46,509 nt of DNA. Origin: CAMENZ01 sp041854955 (lineage in GTDB: Bacteria; Bacillota; Clostridia; Peptostreptococcales; Anaerovoracaceae). Location of the stretch: the NCBI GenBank assembly GCA_041854955.1, contig JBHADF010000020.1:1-46509 (forward strand), given 5' to 3'. The notes under the pieces were generated by a model, which was not told where the DNA came from, ran no database searches, and saw nothing but the letters and a program-made list of their open reading frames with translations. Of this stretch, positions 1 through 8,789 are shown one piece after another (the stretch's first letter is position 1; each line of letters begins with the position of its first letter). A program made the translations under genes and the position numbers.

Positions 1-1449
1 ACTAAAATAGATACCCTTAATCCGTTGATTTCCAACAGCGAAGATATGTATTACATATCTAAACTTATATATGATTCCCTCTTCAGCTATGATGAAAATA
101 TGGCGGCCAAGGAGAATTTGGTGGAGTCGTATAAGGTAAATACGGATAGAGCCTTTGTAGATATACAGCTTAGGGACGGGGTTAAATGGCATAACGGCAG
201 AGACTTGAATGCTAACGATGTTGCCTTTACTATAAGTGCCATAAAAGCAGCCGGAGTAAAGTCTCCTTACTATGAAAAGGTAAGGAAAATCAACTCGTGC
301 CATGTGCGAGGGGCCGACTCCTTATCTATTTATTTTAATAATAACTATAATTGTTCCCTGGATGATCTTATATTTCCCATAGTTCCTACGGGGCAGTACG
401 CCAGCGCTTCACAGTTTGCCAATGCCAGAAGCGGATTTAAGCCTTTAGGTACGGGCAAATATATGTACAAGTCATATAATTCCAAGAAGAAAATGAAGCT
501 GATACCTTACGAGGATTTTGCCGGCACACCGGCAGAAAACAATCTTGAGGTAGTCATTTTGCCGGAGAAAAACTTGGCAGCCAATATGATGGATATAGAG
601 GAGGTGACCTGTTATATAGATGACAGCCCTAACAGAAAATCTACGGCCAACGATAAAAAGTATATGGTATGGGATATACCTTCAAACAAAACTGACTTCA
701 TAGCTTTTAACTGTTATGGCTTGTATACCAACCTGAAGGAATTCAGGCAGGCTGTAGCCTATGGAATGGACTCGGATAAAATTTTAGGCAGTGCCTATAT
801 GGAAGACGGAATACAGACCGACACCATATATTTTCCTAATTTCTTAGGTGTAGCTGACACGGGGGACCATTATAAATTCGATGAAAAGAAAGCTCGGGAA
901 ATGTTGGCTAAGCTTGGATATAAAGACATAAATGATGACGGCCTTTTGGAGGGCTCCCGTGGCGAAAACATAACCCTGGAAATCCTGGTGAATAAAGATA
1001 ACCCTATGAGAAATGTGGCAGCCAAGCTCATAAAGAAAAACCTGGGCAAAATAGGAATAAACTCAAATATTTCTTCTTTGGAGGAAAAGGAATACGAAAG
1101 AGCCATAAAGGGCAAAAAGTTTAACATTTTAATTACCGGGTATACCTTTGAGGCAGGTTATGATTTGCGAAGCTTCTTTAACGGAAAAAATCCATGGGGA
1201 TACACAGATTACCCCCTCAATCAGAAGGTCTTGGAATTGGACAGACTTTACAGCGGAGCAGAGTATGTGTCAAAGTTTGAAGATATAAAGACAGCCATCA
1301 TAGATGAATTGCCTTATTATCCTCTGTGCCACAAAAAGATGAGCCTGATAGGACTGCCCACCTTAGAGGCGGAACAATTACCCATATTTGACGATATTTA
1401 CAGGAATTGTGATACCTGGTCATGGAAAGTTCAGGTTAAAAAGGAATAG
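1..1449 (+). CDS. Family 5 extracellular solute-binding protein, 5' end missing
   Basis: This is the 3' part (482 residues) of a periplasmic-type binding protein of the oligopeptide/dipeptide/nickel ABC transporter class (SBP_bac_5). The frame is open to base 1, and residues before the first possible start (TTG at 25) already look like family sequence (TLNPLISNSEDMYYISK), so the true start and lipoprotein signal lie to the left. The family signature RDGVKWHNGRDLNANDVAF lies at about residues 58-76 of the visible part, and later segments match the long two-lobed fold. In this family the protein captures a peptide or similar ligand outside the cell and delivers it to a permease. No permease or ATPase genes are adjacent in the window, so the ligand cannot be inferred. 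The gene ends before a long inverted repeat and the promoter of the next unit. Confidence 0.85.
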   Translation, partial: TKIDTLNPLISNSEDMYYISKLIYDSLFSYDENMAAKENLVESYKVNTDRAFVDIQLRDGVKWHNGRDLNANDVAFTISAIKAAGVKSPYYEKVRKINSCHVRGADSLSIYFNNNYNCSLDDLIFPIVPTGQYASASQFANARSGFKPLGTGKYMYKSYNSKKKMKLIPYEDFAGTPAENNLEVVILPEKNLAANMMDIEEVTCYIDDSPNRKSTANDKKYMVWDIPSNKTDFIAFNCYGLYTNLKEFRQAVAYGMDSDKILGSAYMEDGIQTDTIYFPNFLGVADTGDHYKFDEKKAREMLAKLGYKDINDDGLLEGSRGENITLEILVNKDNPMRNVAAKLIKKNLGKIGINSNISSLEEKEYERAIKGKKFNILITGYTFEAGYDLRSFFNGKNPWGYTDYPLNQKVLELDRLYSGAEYVSKFEDIKTAIIDELPYYPLCHKKMSLIGLPTLEAEQLPIFDDIYRNCDTWSWKVQVKKE

Positions 1450-1469
1450 GTTTAAAAAACACTAAAAAA

Positions 1470-1507
1470 ATGACACAATTAGTAAAAAACATTTGTAATT
1501 GTGTCAT
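1470..1507. terminator. 12-bp perfect inverted repeat after the solute-binding protein gene
   Basis: ATGACACAATTA (1470-1481) is repeated in inverse orientation at 1496-1507, with a 14-base loop. It could be a weak, AT-rich terminator for the upstream gene, but no clear T-run follows. Its right arm overlaps the -35 element of the next promoter, so it could instead be an operator. The terminator reading is an inference. Confidence 0.4.
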
Positions 1508-1521
1508 ATTTGTGATATTAT
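1493..1521 (+). promoter_or_regulatory. Sigma-A type promoter for tRNA-Leu and yajC
   Basis: TTGTAA at 1493-1498 and TATTAT at 1516-1521 are separated by 17 bases, and a TG one base before the -10 makes an extended -10. Expected initiation is near 1528, just ahead of the tRNA at 1537. The efp promoter uses the same TTGTAA/17-base/extended -10 layout. Confidence 0.7.
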
Positions 1522-1536
1522 TACTTTATTGTGTGA

Positions 1537-1623
1537 GCCGGCGTGATGGAATTGGCAGACGTGCGGGACTCAAAATCCCGTCCTGGCAACAGGGTGTGGG
1601 TTCGACCCCCACCGCCGGCACCA
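1537..1623 (+). tRNA. tRNA-Leu (anticodon CAA), CCA encoded
   Basis: The acceptor arms GCCGGCG (1537-1543) and CGCCGGC (1613-1619) pair perfectly, followed by discriminator A and an encoded CCA (1621-1623). The anticodon stem CGGGA/TCCCG encloses CTCAAAA, giving anticodon CAA at 1571-1573, which reads UUG leucine codons. A long variable arm follows, as expected for a class II tRNA, and GGTTCGACC is the T-loop. It lies between a promoter and yajC and is probably processed from a shared transcript. Confidence 0.95.
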
Positions 1624-1658
1624 TATAATAATAACTCACCGATGAGAGGAGAATTCAG

Positions 1659-2072
1659 ATGTCAACACAGATGCAGCAGACTATAGCTCAATTCGCACCC
1701 TTAGTGCTTTTAGCAGTAGCAGTCTATTTTCTGATGATAAGACCTCAGAAAAAGAAGGACAAGCAGATATCCGATATGAGAAACAATCTTCAGGCAGGAG
1801 ATGAAATCGTTACTATCGGAGGAATTTGCGGAAAGATTGTTAAAACCAAGGATGAAACCATAGTGATTCAGGTTGGTGCTGACAAGGTAAAATTCGAAAT
1901 GATGAGATGGGCCGTATCAACTGTTACCAAAGAGGGTGGCAGACGTTCCGGACCTGTAGATGTGGATGATGAAGATACCGCAAAGAAGTCTCTTCCCAAA
2001 AAGCTGAGAAAAGCAGCTGCGGTTGAGGATGCGGCTGATTCAGCCAAGGAATATGATCCCTTAGACGAATAA
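1659..2072 (+). CDS. yajC: Preprotein translocase accessory subunit YajC
   Basis: YajC is a small membrane protein that associates with SecDF at the Sec translocon. The 137-residue product has one N-terminal transmembrane segment (about residues 12-27) followed by the family hallmark FLMIRPQKKK. A small soluble beta domain comes next (AGDEIVTIGGICGKI), then a charged, low-complexity tail that is longer than in minimal homologues. The ATG at 1659 is preceded by GAGGAG with good spacing. The gene stands directly after tRNA-Leu and before secDF, the usual clostridial partnership, although a terminator separates it from secDF. Family assignment is firm; the acidic tail has no known role that I can name. 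Confidence 0.95.
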   Translation: MSTQMQQTIAQFAPLVLLAVAVYFLMIRPQKKKDKQISDMRNNLQAGDEIVTIGGICGKIVKTKDETIVIQVGADKVKFEMMRWAVSTVTKEGGRRSGPVDVDDEDTAKKSLPKKLRKAAAVEDAADSAKEYDPLDE

Positions 2073-2100
2073 AAAATTGATTAAATTTGAAATATGTGAA

Positions 2101-2124
2101 GGCTCCCGATTCAGGGAGCCTTTT
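2101..2124 (+). terminator. Rho-independent terminator after yajC
   Basis: GGCTCCC (2101-2107) pairs with GGGAGCC (2114-2120) across a 6-base loop and is followed by TTTT. It ends the tRNA-Leu/yajC unit. Confidence 0.8.
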
Positions 2125-2213
2125 GCTGTATTTTAATGTAAAAGCGGGAAATAACAGAGCTGAAAATTGACCTTTATTTTCCAAAAAAATCCCTTAATTC
2201 AAAGCTTTTTGGC

Positions 2214-2242
2214 TTGTATATTGACCGAAAAAGTAGTACAAT
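2214..2242 (+). promoter_or_regulatory. Putative promoter of secDF
   Basis: TTGTAT (2214-2219) and TACAAT (2237-2242) are spaced by 17 bases, about 70 bases before the secDF start. A neighbouring TTGACC at 2221 has no -10 at a suitable distance. A TGCAC-N7-GTGCA inverted repeat (2259-2275) lies near the expected transcript start and could be an operator. Support is sequence similarity only. Confidence 0.45.
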
Positions 2243-2310
2243 AAAATGTATTATAAAATGCACTTATTATGTGCAAAATAGAATTATTAACAGATGAAAG
2301 GTCTAAAAAA

Positions 2311-4512
2311 ATGAGTGTGAATTTGAAGAGAGTATTGTCAGTTTTGACAATCGTAGCCCTTGCCTTCGGCTGGTATGTAAGCTTGTTCGGCATAGGAAAA
2401 ACTTCGTCGGTAAAGGATGCCCTGAAATACGGTCTGGACATCAACGGCGGTGTTTACGTAGTAATGGAGGCTCAAACCGATGAGCTGAAGCTTTCCGATG
2501 CAGAGGAAAAGGAACTAATGGAACAGACGAGAGCAGTACTGGACAATCGTGTTAACGAATTGGGAGTAGCCGAATCTTCCGTTACTATAGAAGGTCGTAA
2601 CAGACTTAGGGTTGAAATACCCGGAGTAAAGGACGCTGACGAAGCTGTCAAAGCCATAGGAACTACTGCTAAGCTTACATTTATATTGGCAGACGGAAGT
2701 CAGGTAGTAGACGGAAGCAATGTAAAGGACGCCCAGGTTGGAACCGACGGCGGATCCTATAAGATTTTGCTTCAGTTTGATAGCGAGGGAGCTGCTCTTT
2801 TCGAAGAAGGAACAAGAAAAGCTATAACAGGTGCCGTTACTCCTTCCATAGAGGGAATGAATGCGGATCAGATTGCCATAGTTTTAGACGGAGCTATAAT
2901 CGTACATCCTCAGGTAAGAGATATTATCGCCGGAGGTCATTGCGAAATAACCGGTGGCTACAGCAAGGAAGAAGCCACTACTACAGCAGCCCTTATAAGA
3001 GGAGGAGCCCTGCCTGTAGAGCTTAAGGAAGTACAGTCTTCCGTTCAGACAGCTACCATAGGTGCCGATGCCCTGAATAAATCCATCATAGCAGGAGCTA
3101 TCGGTTTAGCCATCGTATTCCTTCTGATGCTTATATTCTACGGAATGTTGGGCTTCATGGCTGATATAGCCTTGCTGCTCTATGTAGTTATGTTTATGTG
3201 GTCAATGGTAGCCTTTAATGTAGTTCTTACCTTGCCGGGAATCGCTGCTCTCATACTTTCCATAGGTATGGCAGTTGACGCCAATGTTATCATTTTCGCC
3301 AGAATAAAAGAGGAAATCGTAGCCGGCAAGTCCATCAGAGTAGCTGTGGATTCAGGATTCAAGAATGCTTTAACAACAGTTTTGGATGCTCAGATTACAA
3401 CTTTGATTGCTGCTATCGTTTTATATGAAGTAGGAACCACATCGGTTAAGGGCTTCGCTCTTACCTTGATCATAGGTATCGTATTCAGTATATTTACCGC
3501 TGTTTTCGTTACACAGCTCTTTGTAACCTTGATGGCAAGCAGCCCGAGATTCTCAAAGAAGGGCTTCTTCGGTGTAAATGAAGACGGAACTCCTAAACAG
3601 CTGCTTAATAAGTCCTTCTCCTTTATAAAGAACAGAAAGATCTACTATGGTGTGAGCATTGCTGTAATCGTTATAGGTTTGGTGTTTGCCATAGTGAGAG
3701 GTATGAACTACGGTATTGACTTTACAGGCGGCACAAACATCCAGCTTGAGATGCACAAACAGGTTGAAATTCAGGAAGTCAAGGATGTACTTAATAAATA
3801 TGAACTTGACCCGACTATAATTTATGCAGGTGAAGAAAAAACCCAGATACAAATAAAGACTATTAAATCCTTGGAGACTGACGAGAGAGTTAAGGTTATC
3901 GACACCTTGAGCAAAAAATATAACCTGACCGATGAGGATGTTTTGGCAGCTGAGCAGTTTGGACCTTCCGTTGGTAATGAGCTGAAAGCCAATGCTCTTA
4001 AAGCTGTGCTCATAGCCTCCATAGGAATGCTCATATATATAATTTTCAGATTCAAGTCCTGGAAATACGGACTTTCCGCTGTAACGGGAGTAGTTCATGA
4101 CGTGCTCATGGTAATATCCTTCTACGCCATATTCGGATATACGGTAAACAACCCCTTCATCGCAGCTATTTTGACCTTAGTAGGATATTCTATAAATGAT
4201 ACTATCGTTATCTTCGACAGAATCAGAGAAAACAAGCATATCCACCACAAGGACAACAATGAAACTAATATTGACCTGTCCATAAACCAGACCTTGAACA
4301 GAACCATAATGACCTCACTTACAACCCTTGTTGTAATGATTCCGCTATTGATTATGGTATCTACAGCCATAAGAGAATTCATAATACCTCTCATGGTAGG
4401 TGTGCTGGTAGGTTGCGCTTCATCTATATTCGTATGTTCTCCTCTGTACTATGACCTGGCAAAGAATGAGGAAACCAGCAAGTACGCGAGAGCTACTCAA
4501 AAGAAAAAATAA
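2311..4512 (+). CDS. secDF: Fused protein-export membrane protein SecDF
   Basis: SecDF uses the proton gradient to help the Sec translocon pull proteins across the membrane. Here SecD and SecF are one 733-residue chain. The SecD half carries YGLDINGG (near residue 40) and GMAVDANVIIFARIKEE (near 320). The SecF half starts around residue 435 with a new transmembrane segment, then YGIDFTGGTNIQ (near 466) and VGYSINDTIVIFDRIRE (near 624). Each half has a large extracytoplasmic loop and a five-helix bundle of RND type. An in-frame ATG at 2269 exists, but GAAAGG at 2296-2301 lies 9 bases before the ATG at 2311, and that start gives the usual SecD N-terminus (MSVNLKRVLS). Fused secDF is known in Bacillus and many Clostridia. 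Confidence 0.95.
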   Translation: MSVNLKRVLSVLTIVALAFGWYVSLFGIGKTSSVKDALKYGLDINGGVYVVMEAQTDELKLSDAEEKELMEQTRAVLDNRVNELGVAESSVTIEGRNRLRVEIPGVKDADEAVKAIGTTAKLTFILADGSQVVDGSNVKDAQVGTDGGSYKILLQFDSEGAALFEEGTRKAITGAVTPSIEGMNADQIAIVLDGAIIVHPQVRDIIAGGHCEITGGYSKEEATTTAALIRGGALPVELKEVQSSVQTATIGADALNKSIIAGAIGLAIVFLLMLIFYGMLGFMADIALLLYVVMFMWSMVAFNVVLTLPGIAALILSIGMAVDANVIIFARIKEEIVAGKSIRVAVDSGFKNALTTVLDAQITTLIAAIVLYEVGTTSVKGFALTLIIGIVFSIFTAVFVTQLFVTLMASSPRFSKKGFFGVNEDGTPKQLLNKSFSFIKNRKIYYGVSIAVIVIGLVFAIVRGMNYGIDFTGGTNIQLEMHKQVEIQEVKDVLNKYELDPTIIYAGEEKTQIQIKTIKSLETDERVKVIDTLSKKYNLTDEDVLAAEQFGPSVGNELKANALKAVLIASIGMLIYIIFRFKSWKYGLSAVTGVVHDVLMVISFYAIFGYTVNNPFIAAILTLVGYSINDTIVIFDRIRENKHIHHKDNNETNIDLSINQTLNRTIMTSLTTLVVMIPLLIMVSTAIREFIIPLMVGVLVGCASSIFVCSPLYYDLAKNEETSKYARATQKKK

Positions 4513-4528
4513 AGATATTCTAATTAAT

Positions 4529-4550
4529 CCGGGCATCCAAGGGTGCCCGG
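4529..4550 (+). other. GC-rich hairpin after secDF
   Basis: CCGGGCA (4529-4535) pairs with TGCCCGG (4544-4550) across an 8-base loop, 17 bases after the secDF stop. No T-run follows, so it is not a standard terminator. It may protect the 3' end of the secDF mRNA or attenuate transcription into the downstream (p)ppGpp gene. Confidence 0.45.
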
Positions 4551-4583
4551 GTTGACTTAATTATAGTAACAGGAGTTAAGCTG

Positions 4584-6785
4584 ATGATGACAAAGGCTGA
4601 ATTTTTAGAAAAAATACTTGAAATTAACTCTAAATATGATACCGAATTGATTGGCAAGGCCTTCGACATAGCGGAAAACTTACATGACGGACAACTGAGA
4701 AAAAGCGGAGAGCCCTATTTCATTCATCCTGTTAATGTTGCCCTCATACTGGCGGAAATGGGTATGGACGAAGCCACCATCGTAGGAGGTTTGCTTCACG
4801 ATGTGGTGGAGGATACAGATTATACCCGTGAACAGCTGGTAGAGGATTTCAGCGAAGAAATAGCCCTTTTGGTAGACGGCGTCACCAAGCTGGGCTCTAT
4901 TAAGTTTGAATCTAAGGAAGAGGTTCAGGCGGAAAACTTCAGAAAAATGTTCCTGGCCATGTCAAAGGACATAAGAGTTCTCATAATCAAGCTGGCCGAC
5001 AGACTTCACAACATGCGAACCTTAGAGTTCATGAAGCCTGAAAAGATTGTTGAAAAATGTAATGAAACCTTGGAAATATACGCACCCTTGGCTTCAAGGC
5101 TGGGTATTTCCACATTGAAATTCGAACTGGAGGATTTGGCCCTTCAGCATCTGCATCCTGAGGAATTTGAAGACCTCAAGATAAAGATAAACAAGAAAAA
5201 AGAAGAGCGTGAAGCTACCATAAATCACGTTATAAGCGAAATAAAAGAGTCCATAAACGATATGGGCATAGAATATGAAATTTACGGCAGAGCCAAGCAT
5301 TATTACAGCATCTATAAGAAGATGATTTATCAAAAGAAACAGATAGATGAAATTTTCGACCTGATCGCTGTAAGGATAATCGTGGACAGCGTAAGGGATT
5401 GCTATGCGGTTTTGGGAATAGTGCACACCATGTGGAAGCCTATTCCGGGGCGGTTCAAAGACTATATCGCCATGCCGAAACCCAATAGATATCAGTCTCT
5501 TCACACTACGGTCATCGGTGATAACGGCGAGCCTTTTGAAATACAGATAAGAACGGTGGAAATGCATAACGTAGCTGAATTCGGTATCGCGGCCCACTGG
5601 AAATATAAGGAAGGGGATACGTCGGGAAAAACCAACAGCGATGAAATAAAGCTGGCATGGCTTAGGCAATCCCTGGAGTGGCAAAACGACCTGCAAGACC
5701 CCAAGGAGTTTTTGGAAACCATGAAGATGGACCTCTTTGCCAGTCAGGTATTCGTTTTCACTCCCAAGGGAGAGGTTATAGAACTCCCCACCGGCTCCAC
5801 CCCTCTTGATTTTGCCTTCAAGATACACTCAGCTATAGGCTATAAATGTGTAGGAGCAAAGGTAAACGGAAAGATGGTGACCATCGACTATACTCTGCAA
5901 AACGGAGATATCGTGGAAATCGTAACATCTTCCAACTCCACAGGACCCAGCGTTGACTGGATGAAGATTGCCAAGAGCTCCAATGCACGTAATAAGATAA
6001 GGAGCTGGCTGAAAAAAGAAAACAAATCTGAAAACATTGAAAAGGGTAAGGAGCTTCTTGCCAAGAATATAAAAAAGAAAGGCTTTGAACCTGCAGCCTG
6101 CACAAAGCTTTCCTTCCTAAACAAGGCTCTAAAGGCTATGAACTTTGCCAATGCTGACGAAGCCTATTCTCAGCTTGCCAATGGGGGAACCTTGATGTCT
6201 AAGTTTACCAATTTACTTTGCGGATATTATGCCGAAGAAAATAAATTGGAAATCAAGACTAACGAAGAGGTCATCGAAGAGCTGAAAAAGGCCGAGGCGC
6301 GGAAAGAGAAGGCTGCAAAGAGGAGAAAGGATAATCCGGGAATCATCGTAGAAGGTGCTGATAATCTTATGATTAAGCTGGCAAAATGTTGCAATCCGGT
6401 TCCGGGAGATGCCATCGTAGGCTTTATAACCAAGGGAAGAGGCATATCCGTTCACAGATGTGACTGTTCCAATATCACATCCTTGCCTGAAGAAGAAAAG
6501 GTAAGATTTATAAAAGTTGATTGGGAAGATCTGAAGGCAGGGAAATCCTATGATACGGACGTATGCATAATCGCTGCGGACAGGAGAGGAATTTTATCAG
6601 ATATTTCCAAGGCCTGTGAGGATATGGATATCCATCTCTGTGGTGTAAATGCAAGACTGGGAGCCGACGGAACTCTGACCATGACCATAACCCTTTCCAT
6701 CTCTTCAACTCATGAAATACAAAAGGTTTTGAGAAATCTCAGAAATGTGCAGGGAGTGGTTAACGTATACAGAGCACGCTCATAA
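4584..6785 (+). CDS. rel: Bifunctional (p)ppGpp synthetase/hydrolase (Rel/SpoT family)
   Basis: This enzyme makes the stringent-response alarmone (p)ppGpp from ATP and GTP/GDP and also hydrolyses it. The 733-residue protein has the full long-RSH layout: an HD hydrolase domain with HDVVEDTD at residues 72-79, a synthetase domain with RAKHYYSIYKKM, a TGS domain from about residue 388, a Cys-rich region (KLAKCCNPVPGD) and a C-terminal ACT domain from about residue 655. The synthetase loop reads RFKD at about residue 290, the RXKD version typical of bifunctional enzymes rather than the EXDD of E. coli RelA. AGGAG at 4571-4575 serves ATG 4584 or 4587. The gene leads a block of tRNA synthetase and RNA-metabolism genes. 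Confidence 0.95.
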   Translation: MMTKAEFLEKILEINSKYDTELIGKAFDIAENLHDGQLRKSGEPYFIHPVNVALILAEMGMDEATIVGGLLHDVVEDTDYTREQLVEDFSEEIALLVDGVTKLGSIKFESKEEVQAENFRKMFLAMSKDIRVLIIKLADRLHNMRTLEFMKPEKIVEKCNETLEIYAPLASRLGISTLKFELEDLALQHLHPEEFEDLKIKINKKKEEREATINHVISEIKESINDMGIEYEIYGRAKHYYSIYKKMIYQKKQIDEIFDLIAVRIIVDSVRDCYAVLGIVHTMWKPIPGRFKDYIAMPKPNRYQSLHTTVIGDNGEPFEIQIRTVEMHNVAEFGIAAHWKYKEGDTSGKTNSDEIKLAWLRQSLEWQNDLQDPKEFLETMKMDLFASQVFVFTPKGEVIELPTGSTPLDFAFKIHSAIGYKCVGAKVNGKMVTIDYTLQNGDIVEIVTSSNSTGPSVDWMKIAKSSNARNKIRSWLKKENKSENIEKGKELLAKNIKKKGFEPAACTKLSFLNKALKAMNFANADEAYSQLANGGTLMSKFTNLLCGYYAEENKLEIKTNEEVIEELKKAEARKEKAAKRRKDNPGIIVEGADNLMIKLAKCCNPVPGDAIVGFITKGRGISVHRCDCSNITSLPEEEKVRFIKVDWEDLKAGKSYDTDVCIIAADRRGILSDISKACEDMDIHLCGVNARLGADGTLTMTITLSISSTHEIQKVLRNLRNVQGVVNVYRARS

Positions 6786-6802
6786 GAGAAAGGTATGAAT
6801 AT

Positions 6803-7423
6803 ATGAAAATAACCAGATTTATGACGGGACCCATACAGACAAACGCATATTTGGCTGTAGATGAAGATACAAACAAAGGCTTTATAGTGGATCCGGGATA
6901 TTACTGTCCGGAACTGACAGAAAAGGTAAGGTCTGAAAATATTGACATAACTTACATTATGTTAACTCATGGCCATGGTGACCATATAGGCGGCTTAAAA
7001 GGACATCTGAAGGATTTTCCCGATGCCAAGGTGGTGGCTTATGCGGAAGAACGAGAAATGCTGACAAATCCGGCTATAAACTTATCCTTTGACGTATCAG
7101 GAGAAGCAATATCCTTTGAAGCTGACATATATGTAAAGGACAGGGATAGATTGCAGGTAGGAAATACTGAGATTACCTTGATCCATACTCCGGGACATAC
7201 AAAGGGGGGAATGTGCCTATACGCAAAGGGGAACCTGTTTTGCGGAGATACCATATTCAGACGCTCTATAGGACGAACAGATTTTTACGGCGGTGACTTT
7301 AGAGTTTTAATGAATTCTATAAGGGACAGAATATATACTCTGCCTGATGATACCGTACTTTGGCCGGGACATATGGAGGCTTCAACGGTAGGAGAAGAAA
7401 AGAGGGAGAATCCTTTTGTATAA
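6803..7423 (+). CDS. MBL-fold metal-dependent hydrolase (glyoxalase II-like)
   Basis: A 206-residue metallo-beta-lactamase-fold protein. The metal site motif HGHGDH is at residues 56-61, and the further ligands are visible as HTPGHTKGG and GDTIFRRSIGRTDF, with a late WPGH. The size and motifs match the YqgX/YcbL group of small hydroxyacylglutathione hydrolase-like enzymes. These often sit next to rel genes in Firmicutes. The physiological substrate is not known from sequence and may be a thioester. The start is 17 bases after the rel stop with AGAGAAAGG ahead of it. The end overlaps the TTG start of hemZ by 8 bases, implying coupled translation. Confidence 0.85.
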   Translation: MKITRFMTGPIQTNAYLAVDEDTNKGFIVDPGYYCPELTEKVRSENIDITYIMLTHGHGDHIGGLKGHLKDFPDAKVVAYAEEREMLTNPAINLSFDVSGEAISFEADIYVKDRDRLQVGNTEITLIHTPGHTKGGMCLYAKGNLFCGDTIFRRSIGRTDFYGGDFRVLMNSIRDRIYTLPDDTVLWPGHMEASTVGEEKRENPFV

Positions 7424-8789
7424 ATTCCAATTGAACGAAAGAGTCCGCTATGACTGCGAAGAATTGATTAAGCTTTTTCTGAAGCCTGAGGAATATGAAA
7501 TCATCGATGTCACTGATGATAAAATCGGAGAGGACAAAAAATCTCCGGATTTCAAGGAATATAAAAATTCTCTGAAAAGAGACCTCTTCAGAACCTTGGC
7601 AGAGGCCACATCATATAGCCCTCCATGGGGTATTCTGACAGGAGTAAGGCCTGTTAAGCTGGTAGGAGAAATCTTTAAAGAATCCTCAGATGAGGAGTCT
7701 GTAAGGAAACGGTTAAGAGAGGATTACCTAATTTCAGAGGAAAAGGAAAACCTGCTCATAGATATTTACAAGCTCCAGCAAAAAATTCCGGGAGCACCTA
7801 TGACCTCTTCAGTAGCCCTTTATATAGGCATACCTTTTTGCCCCACCAGATGTCTCTATTGCTCCTTCACCTCCAATCAAAGCTCGGAGGATGAAATATT
7901 AAGATATTTAGAGGCCTTAAAAAAGGAAATCCGATATGTGGGAAGGCGAATAAAGGAGACGGGACTTTCTGTGGAAAGCATATATATAGGTGGAGGAACT
8001 CCCACGACTCTCTCTGCCGGCCAGCTGGATGATTTGCTGTGTGAGGTAGAGAAAAACTTGAACCTGAAAGAGTTAAAGGAGTTTACCGTGGAGGCGGGAA
8101 GACCTGATACCATAACCATGGATAAGCTTAAGGTAATCAGCAATCATGGCATAAGGCGTATCAGCATAAATCCTCAATCTATGAAGGCTGAAACCCTTGA
8201 CTTAATAGGTCGAAACCATAAGCCCAATGATATAGAGGAAGCCTTTACAAAGGCTAAGGCTGCTCGCATAGATTTGGTAAATGCGGATCTTATAGCAGGC
8301 CTGCCAGAGGAAAGCCCTGCTGATTTTAAGGAAACCCTGAGGCGGATTATAGCCTTGGAGCCTAAAAACATCACAGTGCATACCTTGGCTGTAAAGCGGG
8401 CATCCAGGCTGGTGGAAGAGGACCCAAACTATCATTACCGACAGGGTGAAATCGTCGGGGAAATGCTTAAAATAGCAGATAAAATGCTTAGAGACAAGGG
8501 ATACAAGCCCTATTACCTCTACCGCCAGAAGCACATGGCGGGAGGCTTTGAAAATATAGGCTGGTGTAAAGATGAGGAGGCTTGTATCTACAACATACGA
8601 ATAATGGAGGAAAACCAAAGCATTATAGCCCTGGGAGCAGGAGCGATAAGCAAGATTTTCTTCCCTGGAGAAAACAGGCTTGAAAGAATAGCCAATGTGG
8701 GCAATTATCAGGTATATATAGAACGACTTGATGAAATGCTCCAAAGAAAAGAAGATAACTTTTTTAAGGAGGTAAAGGAAACATGCTGA
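7416..8789 (+). CDS. hemZ: HemZ-type radical SAM protein (coproporphyrinogen dehydrogenase family)
   Basis: A 457-residue radical SAM enzyme of the HemN/HemZ class. The iron-sulfur motif CX3CX2C is at C142, C146 and C149 (PFCPTRCLYCSFTS), followed by the SAM-binding IYIGGGTPT and the HemN-like FTVEAGRPDT segment. The N-terminal 130 residues before the motif are typical of HemZ and absent from HemN. Bacillus HemZ is named as an oxygen-independent coproporphyrinogen III oxidase. No other heme gene is in this window, and many anaerobic Clostridia carry hemZ without a full heme pathway, so the reaction here is uncertain. The start is TTG at 7416, preceded by AGAGGGAG at 7401-7408 and overlapping the upstream stop. 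Its end overlaps hisS by 7 bases. Confidence 0.85.
   Translation: MYKFQLNERVRYDCEELIKLFLKPEEYEIIDVTDDKIGEDKKSPDFKEYKNSLKRDLFRTLAEATSYSPPWGILTGVRPVKLVGEIFKESSDEESVRKRLREDYLISEEKENLLIDIYKLQQKIPGAPMTSSVALYIGIPFCPTRCLYCSFTSNQSSEDEILRYLEALKKEIRYVGRRIKETGLSVESIYIGGGTPTTLSAGQLDDLLCEVEKNLNLKELKEFTVEAGRPDTITMDKLKVISNHGIRRISINPQSMKAETLDLIGRNHKPNDIEEAFTKAKAARIDLVNADLIAGLPEESPADFKETLRRIIALEPKNITVHTLAVKRASRLVEEDPNYHYRQGEIVGEMLKIADKMLRDKGYKPYYLYRQKHMAGGFENIGWCKDEEACIYNIRIMEENQSIIALGAGAISKIFFPGENRLERIANVGNYQVYIERLDEMLQRKEDNFFKEVKETC

Noticed and set aside
2269..2310. In-frame extension of secDF to an ATG at 2269
   Set aside because: The extra residues do not resemble SecD N-termini, and a GAAAGG ribosome site is placed correctly for ATG 2311.
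4529..4550. Hairpin after secDF as a full Rho-independent terminator
   Set aside because: The stem is strong, but the following bases GTTGACTTAA contain no T-run.
5094..5828. A 244-residue leftward open frame inside rel
   Set aside because: It is opposite a fully conserved RSH protein and shows no domain or ribosome site.
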